Below are positions 34,735 to 43,376 of a stretch of 46,358 bases of DNA, in pieces. Location of the stretch: contig NZ_RJVR01000080.1 in NCBI RefSeq assembly GCF_003999195.1, positions 1 through 46,358 of the forward strand. Reading direction: 5' to 3'. Made by a program: the position numbers and the translations under genes. Numbering within the stretch: position 1 is the stretch's first letter; each line of letters begins with the position of its first letter. Below the pieces are notes generated by a model. The model saw nothing but the letters and a program-made list of their open reading frames with translations, searched no databases and was not told the origin of the DNA. Source of the stretch: Streptomyces soli. GTDB lineage: Bacteria; Actinomycetota; Actinomycetes; Streptomycetales; Streptomycetaceae.

Positions 34735-35731
34735 GCCCCCTTTCCCGACGGTCCTCAAACCGTACGGCCGCGCCCTGGTCGACCTGGCCGCCGCGCGCCC
34801 GGAGATCCTGTGCCTGTCCGGCGACCTCACCAAGCAGTGCGAAGTCGACCTGTTCCAGGAGCGGTTCCCGGACCGGTTCATCCACGCGGGGATGGCCGAG
34901 GCCAACATGATGTCCATGGCCGGCGCCCTCGCCCGGCAGGGCTTCATCCCGTACGTGCACACCTTCGGTGTGTTCGCCACCAGGCGCCCACTCGACCAGG
35001 TCGTCAACGCCATCGCCTATCCGGCGCTCCCGGTGCGCATCATCGGGTTCATGCCGGGCGTCTCGTCGCCGGGCGGCCCCAGCCACCAGGCCATCGAGGA
35101 CGTCGCCCTGATGCGGGCGCTGCCCAACATGACCGTGGTCGACGTGGGCGACTCCGAGGAGATCGCCCAGGTGGTTCCAGCGATCGCCGACCTGCCGGGG
35201 CCGGTGTACCTCCGCCTGAAGCGCGGGGAGATCCCCACCGTCTTCGAACCCGGCCACCGCCTCTCGCTGAGCGCCGTGCACACCGTGGCCGACGGCGGAG
35301 ACGTCGTCCTGGTCACCAGCGGGATGATGCTGCCGGTCACCCTTCAGGCAGCGGCGACGCTGCGCGAGGCGGGCGCCGACGTCGGCGTCGTCCACGTACC
35401 GGTGATCAAGCCCCTCGACCGCGACGGCGTGCTGCGCGCGGCGCGCCGGGCGGCCGGAGTCGTCACGGTGGAGAACCACAGCATCATCGGCGGACTCGGA
35501 TCCGCCGTCGCCGAGGTCCTCGCCGAGGAGGGGGTGCCCGCCAGGCTGCGGCGGGTGGGCATCGCCGACACCTTCGCCGAGGGCGCCAAGAGCGGGCCCT
35601 ACCTGTTCGAGAAGTACGGGCTGTCCACCCAGCACGTCGTGGACGCCGCCTGGTCGCTCCTCGGACGGCCCGGACGCCCCCCGCAGACGCGCACCCTCCA
35701 GGTCGACAAGGGCGAGTACGCCCCCGTCTGA
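34727..35731 (+). CDS. Transketolase-like C-terminal subunit
   Basis: A 334-residue partner with the pyrimidine-binding and C-terminal domains: LCLSGDLTKQCEVDLFQERF, FIHAGMAEANMMSMAGALAR (the catalytic Glu region), HTFGVFATRRPLDQVVNAIA, then PGGPSHQAIEDVALMRALPN and the C-terminal VTVENHSIIGGLGSAVAEVL. The GTG start overlaps the N-subunit gene by 8 bp, so the two are made together and should assemble as a two-plus-two complex. No kinase is in the operon, so the substrate may be an unphosphorylated ketose or 2-ketoacid; this is inference. Confidence 0.88.
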   Translation: MLEPPFPTVLKPYGRALVDLAAARPEILCLSGDLTKQCEVDLFQERFPDRFIHAGMAEANMMSMAGALARQGFIPYVHTFGVFATRRPLDQVVNAIAYPALPVRIIGFMPGVSSPGGPSHQAIEDVALMRALPNMTVVDVGDSEEIAQVVPAIADLPGPVYLRLKRGEIPTVFEPGHRLSLSAVHTVADGGDVVLVTSGMMLPVTLQAAATLREAGADVGVVHVPVIKPLDRDGVLRAARRAAGVVTVENHSIIGGLGSAVAEVLAEEGVPARLRRVGIADTFAEGAKSGPYLFEKYGLSTQHVVDAAWSLLGRPGRPPQTRTLQVDKGEYAPV

Positions 35732-35832
35732 CCTCCCGGCCCGCCGCCGGCGCCCGGACAGCCCGGCGTACGGCGATCACCTCCCACCGTCCGGCCGGGC
35801 ACCGCGGCCACACCCCACAGAAAGCCACTGCC

Positions 35833-37140
35833 ATGACCGCCAACAGCATCGCCTCCCCCGGCGCCGTCCTCGGCGTCGACTGGGAGGAGAGGGTCAACTT
35901 CGAACGCCTGCGTACCGAGCGCCTCGCCCGGGCGAACGCCGCCCTGGAGACTTCCGACCTCGGCGCGCTGCTGCTGTTCGACATGAACAACATCCGCTAC
36001 ACCACCGCCACCCACATCGGAAACTGGGCGCGGGACAAGCTCTTCCGCTGCGCGCTGCTCATGCGGGGCCACGACCCGATCCTGTGGGACATCGGTTCCG
36101 CCGCGCGCCAGCACAAGGCGCACGCCACCTGGCTGCCCGAGGACAGCTGGCGTGCCGGACTGTCCAGTTGGCGAGGTTCCATCCCCGAGGACGTCGGTGT
36201 CGAGGCGGGCAACGCCAGGCGCATCGCCGACCTGCTGCGCGAGCACGGACTGGCGGACGAGCCCGTCGGCATCGACGTCGTGGAGATCCCCGTCCTGCGC
36301 GCTCTGGAGGCCGAGGGCCTGCACATCGTCAACGGCCAGGAACTCATGCAACAGGCCCGCCGGATCAAGACGGTCGACGAGATCGCCCTGCTCGACCACT
36401 CGGCCGGCATGGTGGACGCCGCCTACGACGAGCTGTACCGCTTCCTGACCGTCGGAACCCGCGAGAACGACGCCGTGGCGCTGGTCAACCGCGTGCTGTA
36501 CGAAAGGGGCTCGGAGGAGGTCGAGGCGGTCAACGCCATCTCGGGCGAGCGGTGCAGCCCGCACCCGCACGTCTTCAGCGACCGTGCGACCCGGCCCGGC
36601 GACACCGCGTACTTCGACATCATCCACTCCTTCAACGGCTACCGCACTTGCTACTACCGCACCCTCAACGTCGGCAGCTCCAACGCCCAGCAGCGGGACG
36701 CCTACAAGCGCGCCCGGGCGGCGATCGACGAAGCGATCGCCGCCGTGCGCCCCGGCGCATCGAGCGCCGACGTGGCCCGGGCCCTGCCCAGCGCGGCCGA
36801 CCTCGGCTACGCCAGCGAGGAGGAGGCGTTCGGCCTCCAGTACTGCCACGGCGTAGGCCTGTCGGTGTGGGAGCAGCCGCTGATCAGCCGGTACCACTCG
36901 CTGGAGCACCCTGTGCCGATCGAGGAGGGCATGGTCTTCGCGCTGGAGACCTACTGGCCGACAAAGGACGGCTCCTCGGCCGCCCGTATCGAGGAGGAGG
37001 TGGTCGTCACGGCCGACGGGCCGCGCATTATCACCCGCTTCCCCGCCGACCAGCTCTACGTGGCCGGCACCCGCTACTGGAACGGATTTGACTTCGGCAC
37101 GAAGCCCGGTGACCGCGGCCCGGCGCCGAGCGGATCCTGA
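35833..37140 (+). CDS. M24-family (creatinase/aminopeptidase-fold) protein with altered metal site
   Basis: A 435-residue protein: N-terminal creatinase-like domain (LGALLLFDMNNIRYTTATHI, LFRCALLMRGHDPILWDIGS) and a pita-bread C-terminal domain. Expected metal ligands are D262 (AYFDIIHSFNGY), position 273, H339 (YCHGVGLSVWEQ), E372 (FALETYWP) and about E387 (ARIEEEVVV). Position 273, always Asp in M24 metallopeptidases (11 residues after the first), is Cys (GYRTCYYRTL). The N-terminal layout resembles DddP, the M24-fold DMSP lyase, and ectoine hydrolase. It is more likely a small-molecule lyase or hydrolase of this operon's pathway than a peptidase. It lies 101 bp after the transketolase. Confidence 0.82.
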   Translation: MTANSIASPGAVLGVDWEERVNFERLRTERLARANAALETSDLGALLLFDMNNIRYTTATHIGNWARDKLFRCALLMRGHDPILWDIGSAARQHKAHATWLPEDSWRAGLSSWRGSIPEDVGVEAGNARRIADLLREHGLADEPVGIDVVEIPVLRALEAEGLHIVNGQELMQQARRIKTVDEIALLDHSAGMVDAAYDELYRFLTVGTRENDAVALVNRVLYERGSEEVEAVNAISGERCSPHPHVFSDRATRPGDTAYFDIIHSFNGYRTCYYRTLNVGSSNAQQRDAYKRARAAIDEAIAAVRPGASSADVARALPSAADLGYASEEEAFGLQYCHGVGLSVWEQPLISRYHSLEHPVPIEEGMVFALETYWPTKDGSSAARIEEEVVVTADGPRIITRFPADQLYVAGTRYWNGFDFGTKPGDRGPAPSGS

Positions 37141-37155
37141 CCCGAGGACTGACGT

Positions 37156-38040
37156 ATGACTGATCGCATTGGCTGGCTCGGCACCGGCCGCATGGGAGCC
37201 GCCCTGGCGGGCCGCCTGCTGGATGCCGGGCAGCAGGTGACGGTGTGGAACCGTACGACCGCCAAGACCGTGCCACTGGCCGCCCGGGGCGCGGCCGTCG
37301 CGGACAGCAAGGCCCAACTGGGCGGACTGGACGTCGTCTTCACGATGGTCAGCACCCCTGCCGACCTGGAAGAGGTCGTCCTCGGCCCGGAAGGACTGCT
37401 CAGCGGCCCGTCGGTGCCGGACGTCCTGGTGGACTGCTCGACCGTTTCCGGCGAAGTCTCGGCGCGAGTGCGCCGTGCGGTCGCCGGGCGGGGCGCCGAG
37501 TTCGTGGCCGCCCCGGTCAGCGGCAACCCCGATGTGGTCGCCGCAGGCGGCTGCTGCATCGTCGCCTCGGGGCCGCCGACCGCCCTGGAGCGGGTGCAGC
37601 CCTACCTGGCGATGGCCGCGAAGACCGTCGTACGGGCCGGCGACGCCGATCAGAGCCGGCTGGTCAAGCTCTGCCACAACCTGTACCTGGGAATGATGGT
37701 GCAGGCTCTGGTCGAGGTCACCACGCTCGCCGAAAAGGGCGGCACCGACCGCGCGGCCTTCCTCGAATTCCTCAACGGCACCGTGGTCAGCTCCGACTGG
37801 GTGCGCAACCGCACACCGGCCCTCGCCGCACGCGACTGGACGCCCACCTTCAGCACCGAACTGCTGCGCAAGGACTTCGACCTCGGCCTGGCCGAAGCAC
37901 GCTCCCTCGAGGTGCCGATGCCGGTCGGCGCGGCCGTGCACCAGCTCATCCAGGCGGCGATCGGCGCAGGATGGCGCAGCGAGGACTTCCTCTCGCTCTA
38001 CGAACAGCAAGCCAGGAACGCCGGCGCCGGCGAGTCGTGA
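37156..38040 (+). CDS. NAD(P)-dependent beta-hydroxyacid dehydrogenase, operon copy 1
   Basis: A 294-residue HIBADH-family enzyme: IGWLGTGRMGAALAGRLLDA, VWNRTT after the second strand (Arg favours NADP), substrate loop AAPVSGNPDVV, and the catalytic-lysine helix RLVKLCHNLYLGMMVQALVE. The start is 15 bp after the M24 gene. The family includes 3-hydroxyisobutyrate, tartronate-semialdehyde and sulfolactaldehyde enzymes. It differs clearly from the next gene, so the two probably act on different intermediates or in opposite directions. Confidence 0.88.
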   Translation: MTDRIGWLGTGRMGAALAGRLLDAGQQVTVWNRTTAKTVPLAARGAAVADSKAQLGGLDVVFTMVSTPADLEEVVLGPEGLLSGPSVPDVLVDCSTVSGEVSARVRRAVAGRGAEFVAAPVSGNPDVVAAGGCCIVASGPPTALERVQPYLAMAAKTVVRAGDADQSRLVKLCHNLYLGMMVQALVEVTTLAEKGGTDRAAFLEFLNGTVVSSDWVRNRTPALAARDWTPTFSTELLRKDFDLGLAEARSLEVPMPVGAAVHQLIQAAIGAGWRSEDFLSLYEQQARNAGAGES

Positions 38041-38104
38041 TCAATCCGGCAACCCGGGCCGGCACGGCGAAGCCCCCCATCGCATCGAGCTCAGGGAGAG
38101 TGTC

Positions 38105-39022
38105 ATGGACGAAACACCTCGCGGGACCAAGGTCGCTTTCATGGGCCTCGGCCGGCTGGGCGGACCGCTGGCCACGAATCTGGCGGCGGCCGGGTTCCCC
38201 GTCACCGGCTACGACCCCGACCCCGCGGCCACCGAGAGGCTCACGGGCAGCCGGATCGACGTCGTCGACACGGCCGCCGAGGCGATCCAGGGCGCCGAGG
38301 CAGTACTGACCTGCGTTCGCAGCAGGGCGGACCTGGACGCGATCCTCGCCGCCGAACATCTCGCGGCCGACGCCGGTAGCGGGCAGACCGTGCTCGACTT
38401 CAGCACGATCTCCACGACAGACTCGGCCGCCTGCGCCGAACGACTCAGCCGGGAGGGCGTGCGCTACCTGCGTGTCGCCGTCAGTGGCAGCGCCCAGGCC
38501 GCCGCCACCAGGCAGGTGAGCTTCTTCTGCTCCGGTCCGAAGGAGGCGTACGAGCAGTACACGCCGCTGCTGGAGGCCATGGGGCGCAACCATGTCTGGG
38601 TCGGCGGGCAGGACGAGGCCCGTGCCATCAAGATCGCGGTCAACGTCCTGGTGGGCATCGGGATGGCTTCGCTGGTCGAGGCGGTGACCCTCGCCGAGAG
38701 CCTGGGCATCAGCCGGCAGCAGTTCCTCGACGTGGTCGCCGGAACGCCACTCGGCTCGCCGTTCTTCGCGGCCAAGACACCCGCCCTGATCGCTCAGGAC
38801 TACAGGCCGGCCGCCAGCCTCGCCCTGATGACGAAGGACCTCGACCTGGCGCTGGACGCCGCCCAACAGGCGGGCGCTGAACTGCCCGTCACCGAACGGG
38901 CCCTGCAGCAGTACCGGCTGTGCGACCAACGCGGCTGGGCCGAACGGGACTTCGCCTGCATCGACGACCTGTACACCTCACCCTCCGGCCGCCCGGCCGG
39001 CGGCAGCACCGACGAGGAGTGA
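38105..39022 (+). CDS. NAD(P)-dependent beta-hydroxyacid dehydrogenase, operon copy 2
   Basis: A 305-residue paralogue: VAFMGLGRLGGPLATNLAAA, with GYDPD after the second strand (Asp favours NAD), a substrate loop altered to VAVSGSAQAAATRQ (usually xxPVSG), and the catalytic lysine in RAIKIAVNVLVGIGMASLVE. GGGAGAG stands before the ATG at 38105, 64 bp after copy 1. The Asp/Arg difference at the cofactor site between the two copies suggests one NAD and one NADP enzyme, which would suit an epimerisation-like oxidation and reduction pair. That pairing is a hypothesis. Confidence 0.86.
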   Translation: MDETPRGTKVAFMGLGRLGGPLATNLAAAGFPVTGYDPDPAATERLTGSRIDVVDTAAEAIQGAEAVLTCVRSRADLDAILAAEHLAADAGSGQTVLDFSTISTTDSAACAERLSREGVRYLRVAVSGSAQAAATRQVSFFCSGPKEAYEQYTPLLEAMGRNHVWVGGQDEARAIKIAVNVLVGIGMASLVEAVTLAESLGISRQQFLDVVAGTPLGSPFFAAKTPALIAQDYRPAASLALMTKDLDLALDAAQQAGAELPVTERALQQYRLCDQRGWAERDFACIDDLYTSPSGRPAGGSTDEE

Positions 39023-39024
39023 CC

Positions 39025-39930
39025 GTGCCCGCAGTGACCCGACAGGACTGGAGCAAGGCGGAGGTCCCCTGGCCCTTCGCAGCCCACTCCGACGGCTTCG
39101 AACGGCTGGCCCTCATCGGCCCGCACACCGGCAGCGTCCACACCGACCTCGGCGTCGGACGCCTGCAGCCGGGGGGCAGCACGGACCTGCACGTCCACTC
39201 CTACGAGGAGGCCATCTACGTCCTCGACGGCGAGTTGGCCGTCCAGATCGACGACCGCGCCCACCTCCTGGTCCCCGGCGACTTCGCCTTCTTCCCCATC
39301 GGCTCGCTGCACGGCTTCCGCAACGCCGGCGGCACGCAAGCGCGCTGGATGGACGTCAACAGCCCCATCGCACTCCGGGAAGCCTCCGGACGCCGGGACA
39401 CCTTCTTCCCCCGGGACCCGGCGCAGCTCCTGCACAAGGCCGTACCGCCGGACTTCTCCGACCCCACCCTCGTGCTCGTCGGCCACTACGACGGCACCGA
39501 GCCCGACCACGTCAGCCGGGCGACCGCGGCCGATCCGCGCGGCCGATCCTCCGCGGGCATGGACACCGCCGTCATGGCCTACAGCGGCATCTCGGTGAAG
39601 ATGCTCGTGGACGAGCACCGGGGGGCCGGCATGCTCACGATGTTCATGGTGGACTACGAGGTCAACGGCGCCGCTCAGGTGCACGACCACCCCTTCGAGG
39701 AGACCTACTTCTTCCTGCGGGGCGACACCGACTTCGAACTCGACGGGACAGTCCACAAACTCGCGGCCGGGGATGTCGCGTGGGCCGGCGTCGGCGAGAC
39801 GCACGCGTGCTTCAACACCGACGGCGGCCGGGTCCGCTGGATAGAGACCCAGGCGCCGGTGCCCCCGAGCCGGCACTCCTACCGCTGGCCGGCTGACTGG
39901 GACCATTACGAGCGGGAAAACTGCAGGTGA
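39025..39930 (+). CDS. Bicupin protein
   Basis: A 301-residue protein with two cupin barrels. Each keeps the three-His one-Glu metal set: first TDLHVHSYEEAIYVLDGEL with GDFAFFPIGSLHGFRN; second AAQVHDHPFEETYFFLRGDT with GDVAWAGVGETHACF. Bicupins of this size include ureidoglycine aminohydrolase and several dioxygenases. Both sites being complete suggests that at least one is catalytic, perhaps as a dioxygenase, isomerase or aminohydrolase. The GTG at 39025 is two bases after the preceding stop, with GAGGAG upstream. Confidence 0.85.
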   Translation: MPAVTRQDWSKAEVPWPFAAHSDGFERLALIGPHTGSVHTDLGVGRLQPGGSTDLHVHSYEEAIYVLDGELAVQIDDRAHLLVPGDFAFFPIGSLHGFRNAGGTQARWMDVNSPIALREASGRRDTFFPRDPAQLLHKAVPPDFSDPTLVLVGHYDGTEPDHVSRATAADPRGRSSAGMDTAVMAYSGISVKMLVDEHRGAGMLTMFMVDYEVNGAAQVHDHPFEETYFFLRGDTDFELDGTVHKLAAGDVAWAGVGETHACFNTDGGRVRWIETQAPVPPSRHSYRWPADWDHYERENCR

Positions 39931-39941
39931 GGAGCGCAACC

Positions 39942-40271
39942 ATGCTGGAACACTACGTCGTCTTCAAACCGCATCCGCAACGCGCCGACGAACTGGAAAA
40001 GGCCCTGGCCGCCTTCGCCGCGGGTATGGCCGGCACCCTGCCGTGCCTGCTCGAACTCAGCTGGGGCGCGAACACCAACGCCTCGGGGCTGCGGCACGGA
40101 TACACCCACGGCTGCTTCGCCCGGCTGACCTCGCCCGACTCCCTGACCGAGGAGTACTGGATCCACCCCGCCCACCAGCGCCTCCTCGCACAGCTCGACG
40201 ATCTGTGCGAGGACCGCTTCGCCCTCGACTACGTCACCGACGACGTCGTCAGAGGAGGTGCGCAACAGTGA
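39942..40271 (+). CDS. Dabb/EthD-like alpha+beta barrel protein
   Basis: A 109-residue ferredoxin-fold protein of the stress-responsive A/B barrel (Dabb) type: EHYVVFKPHPQRADELEKAL, LLELSWGANTNASGLRHGYT, HGCFARLTSPDSLTEEYWIH and PAHQRLLAQLDDLCEDRFAL, VDY-like end. Dimeric Dabb proteins act as cyclases, decarboxylases or ligand binders. The conserved His-containing segment HPAHQRL is present. GGAG precedes the ATG at 39942; the stop codon overlaps the next start. Confidence 0.82.
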   Translation: MLEHYVVFKPHPQRADELEKALAAFAAGMAGTLPCLLELSWGANTNASGLRHGYTHGCFARLTSPDSLTEEYWIHPAHQRLLAQLDDLCEDRFALDYVTDDVVRGGAQQ

Positions 40272-40984
40272 CCGGGCAGACGCACTCCACCCCGGTCACC
40301 GTGCGCGTCGAAGGACGTACCGCCGTGCTGGAACTGAACCGGCCACCGGCCAACCTCATCGACGAGGAGATGGCGGTCCGGCTCCACGAGAGCGTGAGCG
40401 AACTCGACGCCCGCGCGGACGTCGCCGCGATCGTCCTGACCGGGGCCGGATGGGTGTTCTGCGGGGGCGCCGACGCCGCGGCGGTGCGGGCTTCGGGCCG
40501 CGCCGCCCCCTTCGCCGACGCCGTCGCCCGGCTTTTCGCCTTCCTCCCGCGCTCCACGACCCCCCTGGTGGCCGCGGTCAACGGCGACGCGCTGGCCGGC
40601 GGATTCGGCCTGATGTGCGCCTGCGACGTGGTGGTCGTGGCCGAGGGCGCACGGCTGGGCACGAACGAGGCGGCCCACGGAGCCTGGCCGGCGCTGGCCC
40701 AGGTCCCCGCGATCCGCCGGGTGCCGGAGAAGGCGGCCCTCACCAACGCGCTGACCGGTGAGCCCTTCACCACCGAGCAGGCGCTGCGGCTCGGCATCAT
40801 CGACGAGGTGGTGCCCCGGACACGGTTCGATGCCCGGGTGCGGCACTGGGCAGGGGCGGTGACCGCCGCGGGATCCGCTGTCGCCACCGGCCGGCCGCTC
40901 TTCTACCGGTCCCGGGAGCAGTCGTACGAACAGGCCGTGGAAGAAGCCCGGCAGGCACTCACCCGTGCCTTCGGCCCGCAGTAG
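40268..40984 (+). CDS. Enoyl-CoA hydratase/isomerase (crotonase) family protein
   Basis: A 238-residue crotonase-fold protein: VRVEGRTAVLELNRPPANLI, AIVLTGAGWVFCGGADAAAV (oxyanion loop 1), NGDALAGGFGLMCACDVVVV (loop 2), then LGTNEAAHGAWPALAQVPAI and GEPFTTEQALRLGIIDEVVP. Crotonases act on CoA esters but also cleave beta-diketones. The usual catalytic Glu positions are altered, so hydratase activity is not assured. The GTG start shares 4 bp with the Dabb stop codon, showing coupling. Confidence 0.85.
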   Translation: MTGQTHSTPVTVRVEGRTAVLELNRPPANLIDEEMAVRLHESVSELDARADVAAIVLTGAGWVFCGGADAAAVRASGRAAPFADAVARLFAFLPRSTTPLVAAVNGDALAGGFGLMCACDVVVVAEGARLGTNEAAHGAWPALAQVPAIRRVPEKAALTNALTGEPFTTEQALRLGIIDEVVPRTRFDARVRHWAGAVTAAGSAVATGRPLFYRSREQSYEQAVEEARQALTRAFGPQ

Positions 40985-41049
40985 GATCAAGGACCAAGGA
41001 GGAGTCCCCACCGGCTTCACTCCCGCACACAAGACCAAGGGAAACACAC

Positions 41050-41844
41050 GTGGCGAAGATGGGCGGGAACGGCACCCCGGGCGGGAACCTGCCGGTCGAC
41101 ATCAGTGCCATGGACAAGGTGGTCGTCAAGCGGCTCTCCGACGAGGTGGCCGAGAAGATCCGGACGTTCATCCTCGAGCGCAACCTGGAGGAGGGCACCC
41201 GGCTGCCCTCCGAGCGCGTCCTCGCCGAGCAGTTCGGCGCCAGCCGCCCCACGGTGAGCCAGGCGCTACGGACCCTGTCGCTCATGGGCCTGGTGGAGAT
41301 CCGCCGGGGATCGGGCGCGTACGTCCTGCGCCAGCCGGACATCACCATGCGGGCGTCGGTCAACCTGATGCTCGAACTCGAGGCCGGCAGCATCGCGCGC
41401 CTGGCCGACTTCCGCTTCTGGCTGGAGACGCTCGGCGTCCGGCAGTCGGCGTCCGCCGCCAGCGCGGACGCCACGCAGCTCGCGCGTGCCGCGCTGGAAA
41501 GGCTGCGCACCAGCATTGGAGAGACCTCCTCCTGGATCGCCGCCGACACCATCTTCCACTCCACCATCGTCTCCCTCGCGGGCAACCCCTACCTCACCTC
41601 GATCTACGAGAGCGTGCACACCGCGCTCATCGCCTTCGAGTACCGCCCTTGGGTCGAGAACAACGAGGTCCCCGAGTGGCTGCGCCCCGACCAGGCCGAG
41701 GCGCAGATGGCCCTGCACGAACCCATTGTCGCCGCCATCGAGGCCGGTGACACCGAGGCTGCGGTGGAGGCGGTGCGACACCACCACGAGGCAATGCTGG
41801 AGCACCTACGCCAGAGCAGAGCCGCGGCAGCAGCCGACGGCTGA
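41050..41844 (+). CDS. GntR-family regulator, FadR/FCD type
   Basis: A 264-residue regulator: winged helix at residues 24-95 (VVVKRLSDEVAEKIRTFILE, LPSERVLAEQFGASRPTVSQ, ALRTLSLMGLVEIRRGSGAY), then the all-helical FCD ligand domain (ARLADFRFWLETLGVRQSAS, DTIFHSTIVSLAGNPYLTSI, HEPIVAAIEAGDTEAAVEAV and RHHHEAMLEHL with the metal-binding His). FCD domains sense organic acids or sugar acids. As the ninth gene of the operon, it probably represses the whole unit at the tandem repeats near 33852-33875. The start is a GTG 65 bp after the crotonase gene. Confidence 0.87.
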   Translation: MAKMGGNGTPGGNLPVDISAMDKVVVKRLSDEVAEKIRTFILERNLEEGTRLPSERVLAEQFGASRPTVSQALRTLSLMGLVEIRRGSGAYVLRQPDITMRASVNLMLELEAGSIARLADFRFWLETLGVRQSASAASADATQLARAALERLRTSIGETSSWIAADTIFHSTIVSLAGNPYLTSIYESVHTALIAFEYRPWVENNEVPEWLRPDQAEAQMALHEPIVAAIEAGDTEAAVEAVRHHHEAMLEHLRQSRAAAAADG

Positions 41845-41861
41845 CCTCGAGACGCCTTTCG

Positions 41862-43223
41862 TCAGCCGAAGACCTTGAGCTCGTAGATGCGGGTGGCGGG
41901 GTCGGTGCTCTGGGTGGGAGTGGTGACGTTCAGCCGGACGTAGCGGCCGGACGTGCTGGTGAGGGTGTGGGTGGTGGTGTTGGCGGTGTTGGCGGCGGCT
42001 TGGGCGACGGTGGTCCAGGTGGTTCCGTCGGTGGAGACCTGCACGGTGTACGCCTTGGTGTTGTAGGCGGCGGACTCGTTGCCCGCGCCGGCGTGGTCGA
42101 TCTCCAGGCCGGTGAGGGAGTATGCGGCGCCGAGGTCGACGGTGAGCTGTGACGGGGAGGCGAAGGAGCAGAACTTGTCGCTGTTCCCGCCGCTGACACT
42201 GCCGTTGACAGCCTTGGCGGGGGTCTCGTTGCTGTTGCACGGGGCGCTGCCCGTGACGCTCTTGCCGAGGGCGAGGTCGGTGGGGCCGGTGCCGCCGCCG
42301 CTGCCGTTCATCGCGGCGCTCACCGAGGCGGCCCACTGCCAGGGCGCGCTGGTGCCGCCGGGCTCGGAGTTGAAGTACTCCCAGCCGGCCACGCCGCCGA
42401 AGGAGGGGTACTTGGCGGTGAGCGCGGCGAGGGTGTTGCCGAGAGTGCTGGGATCGACGTAACCGCTGCCGCAGTTGGCCGGATTGGTGAGGGTGCCCGC
42501 GACAACCTTGTCGGCGGGGACGACACCGTGGTTGATGATCGCGTCGTAGCCGTTGGTGGAGCTCAGCGAGCCCCAGCCGCAGTAGAACTGGGCGTTGAAC
42601 CAGCCGATGGAGCTGCCGCGGTCGCGATAGAGCTGGTCGTAACTGAAGCCGGAGAGGTTACCGCCGCCGCTCAGCGCGGTGGCCACCGGCGCGAGGGTCA
42701 CAATGAAACCGGAGCCGAAGTCGGTGTGAAGCTGGTCGATGAGCCGCTCCACGCCGCCCAGGGACATGGACTCCTCGACGTCCAGGTCCAGGCCGTCGAG
42801 GTGGTACGTCGACACCACGTTCTTCAGGAGCGGGTAGTACGTGGCGAAGTCGGTGTCCAGCCGCTGGAAGCTGCCCGCGGCGGCCCCGCCGACCATCCCG
42901 ATAGCGTGCACGCCCTTGGCCTGCATCGCGGCGATGTCCGTCCACATCTGACCGAACTTCGCGTCGCCGGGCGGGTTGTCGTTCAGATGGACCGAGCCGT
43001 CGCCGTTGAGGTGAAAGGCGCCGACCAGCAGGTCGGTGGCCCCGGTGCTGTGATCGGTCAGGCCCAACGGGGAGACGTAGGAACCGTTGTAGTACTGCGT
43101 CTGGTAATAGACCACGACCCGCTTGCCGCTTGCCGCCGCCGCCGGTATCCCGCTGCCGAACAGCACGGCCGCGGCCGCGACTAACCCGGCCACCAGCCCC
43201 GCGAGTGTTCGCCTGACAGTCAT
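41862..43223 (-). CDS. Secreted GH18 glycosidase (endo-beta-N-acetylglucosaminidase-like) with F5/8-type module
   Basis: A 453-residue exported enzyme: signal peptide (GLVAGLVAAAAVLFGSGIPA, cut near AAA|SGKR). A GH18 barrel with the active-site motif LDGLDLDVEESMS (DxxDxDxE, complete) and GGVAGWEYFNSEPGG near its end follows. After a Gly-Pro linker comes a discoidin/F5/8 C-type module (LALGKSVTGSAPCNSNETPA, YSLTGLEIDHAGAGNESAAY, ending RIYELKVFG). Its shape resembles streptomycete Endo-H-type enzymes more than typical chitinases. GGAGG precedes the ATG at 43223. It is convergent with the GntR gene, 17 bp apart. Confidence 0.88.
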   Translation of the reverse strand: MTVRRTLAGLVAGLVAAAAVLFGSGIPAAAASGKRVVVYYQTQYYNGSYVSPLGLTDHSTGATDLLVGAFHLNGDGSVHLNDNPPGDAKFGQMWTDIAAMQAKGVHAIGMVGGAAAGSFQRLDTDFATYYPLLKNVVSTYHLDGLDLDVEESMSLGGVERLIDQLHTDFGSGFIVTLAPVATALSGGGNLSGFSYDQLYRDRGSSIGWFNAQFYCGWGSLSSTNGYDAIINHGVVPADKVVAGTLTNPANCGSGYVDPSTLGNTLAALTAKYPSFGGVAGWEYFNSEPGGTSAPWQWAASVSAAMNGSGGGTGPTDLALGKSVTGSAPCNSNETPAKAVNGSVSGGNSDKFCSFASPSQLTVDLGAAYSLTGLEIDHAGAGNESAAYNTKAYTVQVSTDGTTWTTVAQAAANTANTTTHTLTSTSGRYVRLNVTTPTQSTDPATRIYELKVFG

Positions 43224-43376
43224 GCCTTGGCCTCCTTGGCCCTCGGATGGGGTGCTCACGCTGCCTCACGCGGTGAAGACCGCAGCAGCCGGAGCCGAGT
43301 TGACCATGTTGTCATTGATGCTGCTGATGTTGTAGAGGCCCTCGGCGCCGGCCCAGCGGGCCGAGCAGGAGCGATC

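Noticed and set aside
35599..38010. 803-codon minus frame opposite the transketolase/M24/dehydrogenase genes
   Set aside because: Antisense shadow; the plus genes have full family motifs.
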